Assembly: GCA_050084515.1 (NCBI GenBank)
Contig: CM114274.1
Span: 34,286,001 to 34,350,000, forward strand
From: Blasia pusilla
Lineage: Eukaryota; Marchantiophyta; Marchantiopsida; Blasiales
Reading direction: 5' to 3'
DNA: 64,000 bases
The notes beneath the pieces were generated by a model that saw only the letters and a program-made list of their open reading frames with translations, did no database searches and was not told the origin of the DNA. Of this stretch, positions 21,989-31,978 are shown in pieces; the first letter of the stretch is position 1, and every line of letters begins with the position of its first letter. The position numbers and the translations under genes were made by a program.

Positions 21989-22870
21989 ATGGAGTATTCC
22001 TCAACAACAATCACAGGCGAGAAGCTAGACAAGCAGAATTACAATGTCTAGAAGTTTCGTATAAAACAATTTCTCATGGGTCAAGAACTATGATGAGGCC
22101 AAGGCAGAAGGTGACTCAACAGACTTGAATGTTCACGCTTGGAACAAACGCGCAAGGCAAGTAATCCACTATATTTTAATAACGATCCGTTCTAAGATTT
22201 ATCAATGACAGGTCTTATCTAAGATGTTGATACTACGGAGGAGGCCTGGGATGCATTCGAAAAGCTATTCTATACATCTACAAAGGCTAGAAAGCTTCAA
22301 TTGAAACAGCAATTGAACGAAGTGAGGAAAGGATCGCAGAGCATCAATGATTATATTTTGAGTATTAGATATATTGTTGATCAGTTGAATAGCATTGGAA
22401 TGACAGTAGAAGATGATGATCTTATCTTATTCACTCTTCAAGGCCTTCCAAAGGATTACAAGTCTTTTGAGACCTCTATCTCTATGAGAGAAAAGTATCC
22501 AACCTTTCAAGAGTTAGTTCCTCTGTTGATAAGTGAAAAGATGCGCCTAGTAGGTAGCGGTAGCTCGTATAGTCAGCAAGAGAGTGCGCTATTTGCAGGT
22601 TATGGATCAAACAGAGGCAGGGGTAGTGGTAGAAACTTCCGTGGTCGTGGTGGATATCAAGCATATGGAGGAAGAGGCACTCAATATAACGTCACTCAAT
22701 CAACTATGAACCAGTACCATACATAATCACATAGTGGTGATAGTGGAAACCGTTGGGGTCAAGGTCAGCAGCAGAGGGTTCATGGATCTTGCAATTGTTG
22801 TGGGATAAAGGGTCACTACGCAAAGTTTTGCTTCAAGAAGAAGGCAGATATGAGAATAGAAGCTTTACAT
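21989..22870 (+). pseudogene. gag: Copia-1 gag
   Basis: Capsid protein beginning MEYSSTTITGEKLDKQNYNV at the ATG 21989, the typical Copia gag start. The conserved block EEAWDAFEKLF and QSINDYILSIRYIVDQLNSI (22230-22400) is the gag-polypeptide (UBN2) domain. An RG-rich stretch (RGRGSGRNFRGRGGY) leads to the zinc knuckle CNCCGIKGHYAKFC at 22790-22831 (C-X2-C-X4-H-X4-C). Six or more in-frame stops lie before 22230 (TAG 22049, two TGA near 22090), one at 22724 and one at 22874, so it makes no functional Gag. Confidence 0.8.
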
Positions 22871-22930
22871 CAATAAAACTATGTGGAGCAACAACACCAA
22901 GAATAGCAACATTCACAAACGGAGCATCTC

Positions 22931-24403
22931 TTGGTCATGACTCATCATATGGGAGCAATGGTCCAGAAAGACTCGACATCAGATTGGTACATTGACTTTG
23001 GTGCATCAAATCACATGACCTCACAAGCAAAATGGTTCACTAGTTTGAAGTCGGTGAAAGACCCTGCAATTGTGCTCACAGGAGATGACACTCAACATCA
23101 TATCACGCACACCTGTAAAGTTCCAATAGCATCATATGGTCTGTGTGCTCTTGGAAATATTCTCTATGTTCCTACAATTGCAAGAAATCTGATCTCAGTA
23201 GGACAGATAGTAGAACAGAGTTATCAAGAGAAGTTAAACGCTGATGGTTGTTTCATTGAAACAATGGATGACCAGACTACGATAGCCAAAGGAACTAGAT
23301 CTGGCAGAATGTTCAAATTAGATGTTTCTCTGCCAGAGATTGAAATAGAAATATATGGTCAAACCGGCCATCAAGTCACAGATCTAAATGTGTGGCATAA
23401 AAGAATTGGACGTATGAATCTTCAAAGATTACAGAGTCTTTCATCATCTAATATAGTAACAAGACTCCCTAAATGAGCGAGTCCTACGACGTTAGAGGTA
23501 TGTCATGCTTGCCAATTTGGAAAACAAGCTAGATTTCCTTTTCCAAAGCAAGGTAGAAGAACATCCAAGATATTGGAGTTGATCCACAATGATGTATGGA
23601 GAACATTACAACAAAGCCTTAGTGATTTCCAGTACTTTGTTTCACTTATTGATGACTTTTCTAGGTATATATGGGTATACTTTTTGAAAGCCAAGTCAGA
23701 TGTATTCTCAGTGTTCCAAACATTCAGAGTTCTAGTAGAGAAGCAGACTGGACAACACATTCTGAAATTGCGTTGTGATGGAGGAGAAGAGTATCTTTCA
23801 ACAGAGTTTGATGACTATTTAGGTCAGAATGGCATCCAACGTCAAGCGACTTGCCGCTTCACTCCACAACAAAATGGAGTGGCTGAGAGGAAAATTTGAC
23901 ATATTGCTCAAGCGGCACGAGCTATGCTGAATAAGAAGAATATGCCTAAGGTGTATTGGGCAGAGGCTGTAGCATGTGCAGTCTTCTTAATCAACCGAAC
24001 TCCGACAGCAGGAGTTCATGATACAACTCCATTCGAAGTCTTCACAGGAAGTAAACCTGATTTTTCCTTCTTGAAAGTATTTGGCTGTATCTGTTATGCT
24101 CATGTTCCTTCTGAGAGAAGTCAGAAATTAGATCCCAAGTCTAAAAGATGTATCTTCATTGGCTATGATGATGGAACTAAGGGATATAAATGCTACATTC
24201 CATCCTCTAGGCAACTTATTATTAATCGGGATGTTGTCTTTGATGAGCTAAAGTCATGGTATGCTCTATCTGAGTCTATTCCACCTCTAAACTTGTTTGT
24301 TGAGGGGCAGAATATGACTCTAAACCAAGAGAAATTGTCTTCAACTTCCCCAAGTACTAGTGCAGGATTAGGAGAGGTCCTATATTCATCCATGAAATCG
24401 TGA
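22931..24403 (+). pseudogene. Copia-1 protease and integrase
   Basis: The protease active site reads WYIDFGASNHMT (about 22985-23020); the family has D-S-G-A, so Ser is replaced by Phe. The pre-integrase HHCC zinc motif spans VWHKRIG (23390) to CHACQFGKQARF (23503-23538). The integrase core begins LELIHNDVW (23573, first Asp), continues LRCDGGEEYLSTEF (second Asp, about 23778) and FTPQQNGVAERKI (Glu, about 23885), the D,D-35-E triad, all present. It then runs through the C-terminal domain (KRCIFIGYDDGTKGYKCY, about 24145). Stops at 23474 and 23897 interrupt it. This module would insert element cDNA into host chromosomes. Confidence 0.85.
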
Positions 24404-24570
24404 GTCCATGGATGGGAAGAGTACATATTCAATCTGTTAACACTAGTCAGAGCTCGAGTCACGTATGAGAGGCATCTACCTCTAAACAAAAACTTCGTAG
24501 ATCAAGTAGAGTTACACATCCAGTTCATAGATTCATAAATGAAGGTTTCCTTGCGACACATCATGCATAT

Positions 24571-26150
24571 ATGATGACTACCCTTCAAGAGCAGGAGCCG
24601 AGTTATTTTGAGGAAGTTGCAAGTAAAGCCGAATGGATTGAAGCTATGGAGGAAGAGCTTGATCCATTAAGACATCAAGAAACATGGGAGCTTGTTGATA
24701 TACCTTCCGGTAAGGAAGCTATTGGTTGCAAATGGGTTTACAAAATCAAGCCCAATCAAGATGATACAATTAACAGATACAAAGCGAAATTGGTGGCTAT
24801 GGGCTATGCACAACAATATGGTATCGATTATGAGGAAACATTTAGCCATATTGCAAAGATGGTGACTACGAGAACATTGGTTGCAGTTGAAGTAAGTAAG
24901 AAGTGGAGATTACATCACATGGACGTCAAGAATTCCTTCTTGAATAGAGATCTATACGAGGAGGTATATATGACTCAACCACCTAGATACGAGCATCCCA
25001 AGTTTCCATTTCGCGTATACAGGTTGAAGAAAGCTCTATACGGGCTAAAACAAGCTCCAAGAGCTTGGTATGGCAAGATTACATACGTCCTACAAGAGTT
25101 CAGTTTTAGGGTATGTGATTTTGACTCCTCGTTATATGTCTTGAGAGGACAAGATCATACAGTTCTTATTGTGTTGTATGTTGACGATCTCTTGATTACG
25201 GGGAGTACTGAAGAAATGATACAACAAGTCAAGCTTAAGTTACAAGCAGAATTTGATATGAAGGACTTGAGAGAACTCAAGTACTTCTTTGGTATTCAGT
25301 TTATGCGTTGGAGATAGCATGTGGTTACTACAACGACAATATGCTCTTCATATGCTTTCAAAATATAGTATGACGGCTTGTAAGCCAATCTCTACACCGT
25401 TGGACCAGAGCGTGAAGCTAAGAGTGGATGAAGGAGAGCTGCTTGCAGATTCTAATATGTACAGGCGCATGGTTGGAAGTTTGATCTATCTAACTATAAC
25501 CATACGAGATTTGAGCTATGTTGTTGGTCTAGTGAGCCAGTTTATGCAAGCACCTCAAAAACCTCACCTTGATGCTGTGAGGAGGATTATGCAATATGTG
25601 AAATTCTCTATTCAATTCGGCCTTCAATTTGAACCTTCTCCGAGTTTTCAATTACAGGGATTCACAGATGCTGATTGGGCAGGAAGCATGTCTGATCGAC
25701 ATTCCACAATCTGGTTATTAATTTACTTTGGGAAGCGCAACTATAAGTTGGGCTTCAAAGAAGCAACCTATAGTTGCTTTATCTTCAACAGAGGCTCAGT
25801 ACATAGGAACAACCAATGCAGCATGTGAGGCGGTTTGGCTTCATCGATTACTTGTTGAGATTGATGTTAGTAACTTAGGACCTAGTGTAATAAATGCAGA
25901 AAATATTAGTAGCATCAAGCTTGCTAATAACCCTGTGTTTCATGCTCGTACAAAGCATGTTGAGGTGCACTATCATTTTATCAGAGAGAAAGTGCTTGCA
26001 TGAGAAATTGATCTTGTGTATATAGGTACAGATCAACAAATTGTTGACATCTTTACAAAGGCATTGTCTAGAGATAAGTTTGAGATGTTTAGAAAGGATT
26101 TGGACGTTAGAGATATGGATATGAGCTTGAGGGGGAGTATTGAAGATTGA
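24571..26150 (+). pseudogene. Copia-1 reverse transcriptase and RNase H
   Basis: Copia-type RT (RVT_2). ETWELVDIPSGKEAIGCKWV opens the domain, the first catalytic Asp is in HHMDVKNSFLN, and the second box is LYVDDLLITG (about 25177). KALYGLKQAPRAWY is the family signature. RT is shifted one frame from integrase, with further frameshifts near 25300 and 25730. RNase H begins with GFTDADWAGS (about 25660) and continues SKKQPIVALSSTEAQY; the tail holds HARTKHVEVHYHFIREKV and IVDIFTKALSRDKFE. The frame ends at 26150, just inside the 3' LTR. Catalytic residues are mostly kept, so inactivation is by frameshifts and stops. Confidence 0.85.
26127..26137 (+). promoter_or_regulatory. Copia-1 polypurine tract
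   Basis: TTGAGGGGGAG directly precedes the 3' LTR start (TATTGAAG). It is the standard plant Copia plus-strand primer site. Confidence 0.85.
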
Positions 26151-26449
26151 GTTATTGTCAAGCTTATGAGACACATGAACTGCTACATTTGGCACTCACA
26201 CGAAGTAGGGAAGCTTAATCTTGGTTAGTCAATTAAGCACGATTATCTTAACTAGGGTTAGTTAATCACAATTAGGCTAACTCGAGACTATGGTTAAGGA
26301 TAGGGTTAGGGTTGCTTGTACATACCCTATATAATTAAGAAGAGGACCAGCCTCCACTCATTCTCTCATTGCCAATTTCGTTCTCCATGGTGGTGTGTGT
26401 GAGTGAGAGCTGTTTTCCACCAATTATGCTTGTTTAGTAGTTTTCCACA
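26138..26449 (+). repeat. Copia-1 3' LTR
   Basis: 312 bp, matching 21159-21471 with about 20 differences and one small indel by eye, mostly transitions. Ends TATTG...CCACA as in the 5' copy. Followed by the duplication ATCAG at 26450-26454, after which the Gypsy frame continues. Confidence 0.9.
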
Positions 26450-26454
26450 ATCAG

Positions 26455-27330
26455 TTCCTTAGGAGTTATAGGAGTTGTTTTGCATTTAGTATGCATGATT
26501 TGGGTATACTGAAGGGTTCAGGCATCCGCATTGAGTTTTCGAATGACACACCGATCTTCCGAAGATCTTATAGGTATAGTGACATTGAAAGGGTTCTGAT
26601 TCAGAGTTGAAGCTAGAACTTGGTTGGAGCAAGATTATTGGTGATGTCGCATGGAGAGTATGCATCTGCCCCTATCATGCCCGCGAAGAAAGATGTGCAT
26701 AGAAATAGGACGGATAGGCCGATGTGTGGAGATTATCGACCTATCAATTGGCACAATCCATAGTGCGATAGGTATGCCATGCCCACCCCTGAGGAGATCT
26801 TTGATGCTATTGGGCATCCAAAGGTTTTCAGTTTGCTAGATCTTCGAGCCGGATACAATCAGCTGCCTATCAAATAGGAGGATAGGCAGAAGACGGCATT
26901 TTGGGGCATCGATCCTCACGAGAAGGATTGTTTGTACCAATGTCCATTCTTATCATTTGGGTTAAAGGACGCTCTGGCTAAGTTTCATAGGGTCATGGAT
27001 AGGATCTTGGGAGGTCTGGATTTTGCTAGGTGTTATATTGATGACAACGTAGTCTTTAGCACCGCTGTTGAGAAGCATGAGCGACATCTAGAGGAGGTAT
27101 TTCGACGATTGCAATTACATGGGCTGAAGTTACATCTAGGAAAGTGCAAGTTCTTCTACGACCAAATTGAGTACCTAGGTCATACAATATACCCAAGTGG
27201 CCTTGGTGTGTAGCATATGAAGATAGAGGCTATTTCACGCATTTCACGTCCTACAGATGTGAGTCGAGTTCTTGCATTCATGGGATTGGCGAACTTCTAT
27301 CGACGGTTCGTCAAGGGTTTCACTTCAATT
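26455..27330 (+). pseudogene. Gypsy reverse transcriptase
   Basis: Ty3-type RT that would copy element RNA. In order: lead-in FAFSMHDLGILKGSGIRI, MPAKKDVHRNR, MCGDYRPIN (26722), FSLLDLRAGYNQLPI (first catalytic Asp, about 26840), KTAFWGIDPHEKDCLYQC, and the active site CYIDDNVVFS (about 27030). EVFRRLQLHGLKLHLGKCKF and IEYLGHTIYPSGLGV close the palm and thumb. Stops at 26760, 26874 and 27211 interrupt an otherwise continuous frame. The frame continues that of the methyltransferase when the Copia insertion is discounted. Confidence 0.85.
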
Positions 27331-27900
27331 GCAAAGCCGCTAACCTTGCTGACCAAGGTGGATCAAGAGTGGCACTAAGGGGATGAGCAGGAGAGAGCAT
27401 TTCAACAACTCAAGAGGAGATTGACGTGCGCACCCATATTGAGGAGACCGATCAAGGAGTGTCCTTTCCAATTTCATACCAATTGGACCATATTGGGGCT
27501 TGGAATGGTGCTCCCCCAACATGACGATGATGGTAGAGAGTTCGTGATGGCTTACGCTAGTTGATGGAACAACGTTGTAGAGGTGAAGTATAGTTCGTAT
27601 GAGGATGAGTGCTTGGTTGCGATGCGGAATGTCGCACATTTAAGGTGTTATCTATTTGGCAACCCCTTTACCATCATTACTGATCATCAGCCACTTATGG
27701 AGTTGATGGAGTCTCACAAGCTTACAGGGAAGCTTGCGAGGTGGGCTCTTTTGTGGCAGAAGTATGACTTCCAGGTGGTGCATAGACTTGGGACGCTCCA
27801 CCAAGATGCAGATGGTTTGAGCCATAACCCATGTCCGAGTCAGCGAGATGCAACTGGAGCTCGTTGGCATGGCGAGAGTGATGAGGAGTTGGTGTCATGA
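27331..27900 (+). pseudogene. Gypsy RNase H
   Basis: RNase H1-like domain that would remove template RNA. AKPLTLLTKVDQEWH is the RT connection. The domain begins FHTNWTILGLGMVL, where the family has an Asp at the third position; here Asn replaces it, so a catalytic residue is lost. YSSYEDEC keeps the Glu and ITDHQPLMELMES keeps the next Asp. KLARWALLWQKYDFQVVHR, DADGLSHNPC and TGARWHGESDEEL end the module, with TGA at 27898. Same frame as RT. Confidence 0.8.
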
Positions 27901-28760
27901 TGGCACGCGTCAGCCTATTTGGGCTTGTTGGCTATGGAGATCCGAGTTGTTGAGACTTTGGCTGCGAGGTTTGATGGCGAGTCCTTAGATCTAGAGGCCG
28001 GTGAGGAGATCACAGGTGGCTGAGACATTCACGACGATGGAGTGGTCTTGGAGAACTTGCGTACTAGAAGCGTCGTGAGCACAGTGGGTGAGAGGATCCT
28101 AAAGCAAGCCAAACAGTTCCGGTGGGAGAGGACACATGTGTTGCGAGTTTGGGAGGATGGTAGAGTATGTGTAGTGCCTCATGCTTTGCAGAGAGCATGT
28201 TTGGTGCATCATGCCCACAAGGAGTTGGGTCATTTTGGAGTGAAGCGGACGTATAGCCTCCTCCAGATACAGTATTGGTGGCAAGGTATGCAGACTGATG
28301 TTCAGCATTTTGTTGTTAGGTGCATGGTTTGTGATTGGGTCCAAGCATCGTTCAATGCTATGATCCCACAGTTGCATCAACTTCCAATCATGGGTTTAGG
28401 TTATAGATGGAGTTTGGATTTTGCAAGACCTTTACCTTTGATGGAGCGCCATAGTCGTTATGTGTTGGTGATGGTCAGCACTTCTCGAAGTGGATAGAGT
28501 TGGTTGCACTGCCTGACAAAGCAATTGAGGGAGTAGCGTATGCCTTCCTAGATTGAGTGTTGAGTCATTACGGTGCACTAGCTGAGGTGTTGACAGACCA
28601 AGGTACGGAGTTTCGCATGGAGTTTGAGGCCTTGTGTGATCAGGCATTTATCAACCACCGTACCACTTTGCAAGATCATCCTAAGGCAGATGGACTAGCA
28701 AAGAGGGTTGTGCAGACGGTGAAGAGAGGATTGCGCAAGTATCGCTTGTAGAGAGGTCAC
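27901..28760 (+). pseudogene. Gypsy integrase
   Basis: The zinc-binding HHCC domain is seen as HHAHKELGHFGVKRTYSLLQ and CMVCDWV (about 28207-28340). The core has its first Asp in WSLDFARPLP (about 28412) and its second in LTDQGTEFRMEF (about 28588). The third catalytic position reads GLAKRVVQTVKRGL (about 28692), where Lys stands in place of the family Glu, so this copy could not integrate. There is a frameshift near 28485-28500 and stops at 28495, 28555 and 28749. The frame upstream is that of RT. Confidence 0.8.
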
Positions 28761-29451
28761 ATAGGAGATTGGGACCTTTATTTGTCGTGGTTGGTGATGA
28801 GATACAGATTCAACAAGCAAGCATCCCTAGCATCTTTCTCATCGTACTTGTTGCTTGATGGCCGAGAGCCAGATTTACCTGCGGCCATTCGTCAAGATGT
28901 CGATGAGGTGTTGAACCTTGATGAACCTGATGTATGGATGCAAGCATGTCCTCAGAGGGTTGAGTTGTTTCAAAGAGTGATGCCCATGGCCTTTGAGAAC
29001 TTGGAGATTGCCCAACATCGGGATACATTGAGATATGCGACTATTCGGGGAGGTGGTTATCGAGCTACTATCCGGAGGTTTCATCAGGGAGACTATGTCT
29101 ACTTGCAGCAGACGGCACCCACAACATTGGATGTGAATGCAGGGCGTACCATCTTGAGAATGCGTGAGATTTTGCCATCCGGTGTTCTCTTATTGGAGGG
29201 ACGCGATGGTATGATCTGGAAGGACCATGTGCGTGACAGTGCGCTATATCATCTTTCAAAAATTGACGTTATAGTTTATCCAAGCTTAGCAGTAGTTCCT
29301 ATAGGCTTACGATGTATGTTGTGTGGTTTTGTCCATGGTCCAACCACTATGCTAGTCTGTGATGGGTTTCGAGAGGGTTCATGTGACATGTCTGACGCCA
29401 CTTCTCACTAGGGTTCCTCAGGGACGATGGATGTGTCCCACATGTACATAG
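28761..29451 (+). pseudogene. Gypsy integrase C-terminus ending in a PHD finger
   Basis: The segment 28782-29310 is an integrase C-terminal module: YRFNKQASLASFSSYLLLDG, VYLQQTAPTTLDVNAGRTIL, GVLLLEGRDGMIWKDHV. It runs into a Cys-rich end: CMLCG (29313-29327), LVCDGF (29352), then in a shifted frame HVTCLTPLLTRVPQGRWMCP and TC before TAG at 29449. This is the C4-H-C3 pattern of a PHD finger (C-X2-C, C-D-G, H-X2-C, W-X-C-X2-C) with the fourth Cys changed to Phe and a frameshift before the His. PHD fingers usually read histone H3 tails; a role in target-site choice is inference. Confidence 0.75.
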
Positions 29452-29624
29452 AGTAGGTAGTTCTAGATTTCTACTTGTGTGTGTGATAAGGATGAAAATG
29501 AGGCGACTAAAAATGGGGCCATATGAGCACCGGGCCTTTTTGCTCTTAGCATCCGATGTCATGGTTGATAGAGATAGATGGCTATGTGGAGTTAGAAGAA
29601 CCTAACCACCAGCTAGGGGGCAAT
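29452..29624 (+). other. Gypsy 3' untranslated region and polypurine tract
   Basis: Non-coding stretch ending AGCTAGGGGGCAAT at 29611-29624, a plausible polypurine tract, immediately before the LTR start TGGAGATATT. Confidence 0.6.
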
Positions 29625-30262
29625 TGGAGATATTTTGGTACTTCTCGTCTCGTTGTTTGGGTGCCATGAGTTAGCATGGGATTTTATGTTTTTGTGTGTG
29701 TATTCGGTGACAACGATGCATGTTGTGTAGCAATGTGTATGCGCACGACAATTGTCACGTCTTTTAGGATAAATCGTTGAGATCTAATAGAGCGCATTTG
29801 CAAGTAGTGGAGGACGGGCTCAAGAGGTCCATTATGACCTGCTGAGGCCCTGAGAAACCTAAGAGAGTAGGTTTTCCCTTCGTTTCGGCTCATTTGGAGC
29901 CATATTGAGGAACTTACTATTTTAGATAAGTAACATTTTGAGTATATGGTCGATTTTCTATTTTTGTAAGTGACTCTTGACTTCCTATATGAGGTCAAGA
30001 GCCAAGGAGGTGACTTGGGAGCATAGGTTACCATGGAGAGAGCTTGGGAGAGGGGAGGGGTATACCTCAAGGAGAGAGAGCTTGAAAGCTCATTCTCTCT
30101 TTGTTGAACCTCTTGGCATGAGGCACCGAAGCTATGGTCCTCCTTGCCTTGTGTGTGTAACTCAAGCCTCTCATTAGGATAGTGGGTTTGGTTTGACATG
30201 AGAGAGAGTGCACACCATGGAGAGCTTGGTGTGAGATGTGATGTGAGATCTACTTATTTTAT
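29625..30262 (+). repeat. Gypsy 3' LTR
   Basis: 638 bp from TGGAGATATTTTGGTACTTC to GATCTACTTATTTTAT. The last 470 bp match the 5' LTR. The first about 125 bp occur again immediately downstream at 30263-30390. Confidence 0.75.
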
Positions 30263-30390
30263 TGGAGATATTTTGGTACTTCTCGTCTCGTTGTTTGGGT
30301 GTCATGAGTTAACATGGGATTGTACGTGTTTGTGTGTGTGTTCGGTGACAGAGATGTATGTTGTGTAGCGATGTGTATGCGCACAAAAAT
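30263..30390 (+). repeat. Second, truncated LTR start in tandem with the Gypsy 3' LTR
   Basis: TGGAGATATTTTGGTACTTC to GTGTATGCGCAC repeats 29625-29747 with about 92% identity by eye, head to tail with no spacer. It stops at GCGCACAAAAATG, where the eroded gene-like region begins. It may be the remnant of a tandem (LTR-LTR) element or a template-switch product. Confidence 0.65.
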
Positions 30391-31978
30391 GCTTGTTGTA
30401 AACCTGAATGAGCCAAACCGAGCATATCTTCACAGTGGATCAACAATTGCAAGTTGATAGTGTCCCTCAAATGCATATGGTGAGCGGATTAAGCCAAACA
30501 GATTGTGTGTATTATGAGGACACCTATGTGCAAACTGAGGACTCTATATGGTGGTTGAAAAAAATGCAATCCAAAGCCCAAGAAATGATCCTGGCCCAGG
30601 GTGGTGGCCAACAGAAACCATCGGGTACTCCCTAATGTTGAGGAAGGAAGTTTGGAGGGGAGAGAAGATACACATCAATCGATTGATCAATCAAAAAAGG
30701 TAAAATTCTTTAGCAAGAGTTCCATTCTAATATGAATAGGTTTGACATACTATGTTTTTTGTATTATCATTTTTCTTTTTGTTTCATCCAGGTTTCCATG
30801 CTTCTTGTTCGGAACCGGATGCTATTAAGCTGGCGGCTAATTATAAGCTTGGGTCTGCAACCCACAAAGTGGCTACTTGGCCGGTGGGTATTAGTCGGTG
30901 TGCGACTTGTTGTTACTAGTGTTACATACTTAGTGTTTTGACAGAGAAGTATGTAGACCTGGTGTAGAGGCTGACTGCTTATCATAAACTGGAAAATATT
31001 GGGAATGTGAGAATTTTGTACTTGAATCTTATTACTCGACTGCATCATAAAATTGAAGAGCGGCTACTTTTGTAACGGGTTGAGTAGCCTAAGTATGGAA
31101 GGGCCGGGTGCTATCACAATATGGATAGTATTCACATTCGGCGGATAATTTACATCCAGCAAAAATGATTCAGAGGGCGGCTAATTTTTGGCCCCTGGAC
31201 TACACCTTATATGGGATCCAAGACTCTAATATAAAACATTCGTTTTCTCTATGTTTGAAAGGAGCAGCAAGATGCGGAGTACACGAAGAACCAAAGGAGG
31301 ATGCAACTTTGCCACGTACATGGAGGGTTTTTCATCCATGAGAGGATTATCCAATTTTGGATTAACTATTTAGGAATGTTGGCAGAGGATGTAGTGCATC
31401 TAGAGTGTTGGGAGGAAAAGATCCATCAGACTGAGCGAACTTATGGTAGATTAGAAAAGTATCTGGAAGTTTTTGAGCATAGGCATGCAACTCAAATTTC
31501 GTAAAAAACACAACTCCTTTCAAAGTTAGGAGTGTTAGGTTATGACAACAACATAGCTTGAGAAGAGGCTATGTGCAGAGTGTCAGCCTTGCAAGAATCA
31601 GTAGCAAGGAACTCCAAGTTCATTCATGATGTTTTGGGTAGGCTAGGTGTGCCCTCAGAGGGCGTGGATGATGCATCACTATAGCAAAGGCTCTCGCTAT
31701 TGTTGACTTGCAACGATTGGAGTATACAGGTCCAAAGATATAATAATATTTTGCTAAGTATATTATATACATCTGAATGGAAGTAGAAAAATATGCAAGT
31801 AGAACACTTGTTGCAATGACTTCATGAGCATAAGTACATTTCGGCTGCTATTTACAATCGGAGGCTATCCAACGGCTATGCATGGATGACACCAGAACTG
31901 GTAAACACAAAATCTTGCCTTGATTGCAAAAGCCATTGTGCTTCAGGGACATGGACACATCTAGCGGCATTCACTTAA
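30391..31978 (+). pseudogene. Eroded multi-exon gene-like region, family unknown
   Basis: Coding-like blocks on the plus strand. 30408-30632 is a 75-codon frame (MVSGLSQTDCVYYEDTYVQT). An intron-like gap with a pyrimidine tract ends TTTCATCCAG at 30791, followed by a block with LAANYKLGSATHKVATWPVG. 31260-31504 has RTYGRLEKYLEVFEHRHATQ, and 31567-31680 has RVSALQESVARNSKFIHDVL, both coiled-coil-like. Stops separate some blocks, so it is either a pseudogene or a gene with small exons I cannot delimit. No domain is recognised. It converges with the minus-strand frame ending at 31961. Confidence 0.3.

Larger units (their letters stand above)
21159..26449 (+). mobile_element. Complete Ty1/Copia retrotransposon (Copia-1) nested in the Gypsy
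   Basis: 5291 bp with LTRs 21159-21471 and 26138-26449, a 5-bp target duplication ATCAG (21154-21158 and 26450-26454), a primer-binding site and a polypurine tract. The domain order gag-PR-INT-RT-RH is Copia-type. Gag, protease and integrase share one frame (position 2 modulo 3 from the ATG at 21989 to 24403); three later frameshifts and many stops inactivate it. LTRs differ at about 20 of 312 positions by eye. That is less than the Gypsy LTRs, as expected for the later insertion. Confidence 0.92.
15187..30262 (+). mobile_element. Ty3/Gypsy retrotransposon encoding a DNA methyltransferase and a PHD finger (inactive, split by a Copia)
   Basis: A degenerate Ty3/Gypsy element with LTR-like ends at 15187-15656 and 29625-30262. 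Coding order is Gag with CCHC knuckle, aspartic protease, C5-cytosine methyltransferase, reverse transcriptase, RNase H, integrase, PHD finger. The order PR-RT-RH-INT defines the Gypsy class. A Copia element (21159-26449) is nested between the methyltransferase and RT. Without it and one copy of its 5-bp duplication the element is about 9.8 kb. LTRs are about 90% identical by eye over 470 bp, and all domains carry stops or frameshifts, so it is old and non-functional. The left boundary is uncertain because the first 165 bp of the 3' LTR are not recognisable at the 5' end. Two more relics of the family lie at 39701-40604 (minus) and 54890-57430 (plus). Confidence 0.85.
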
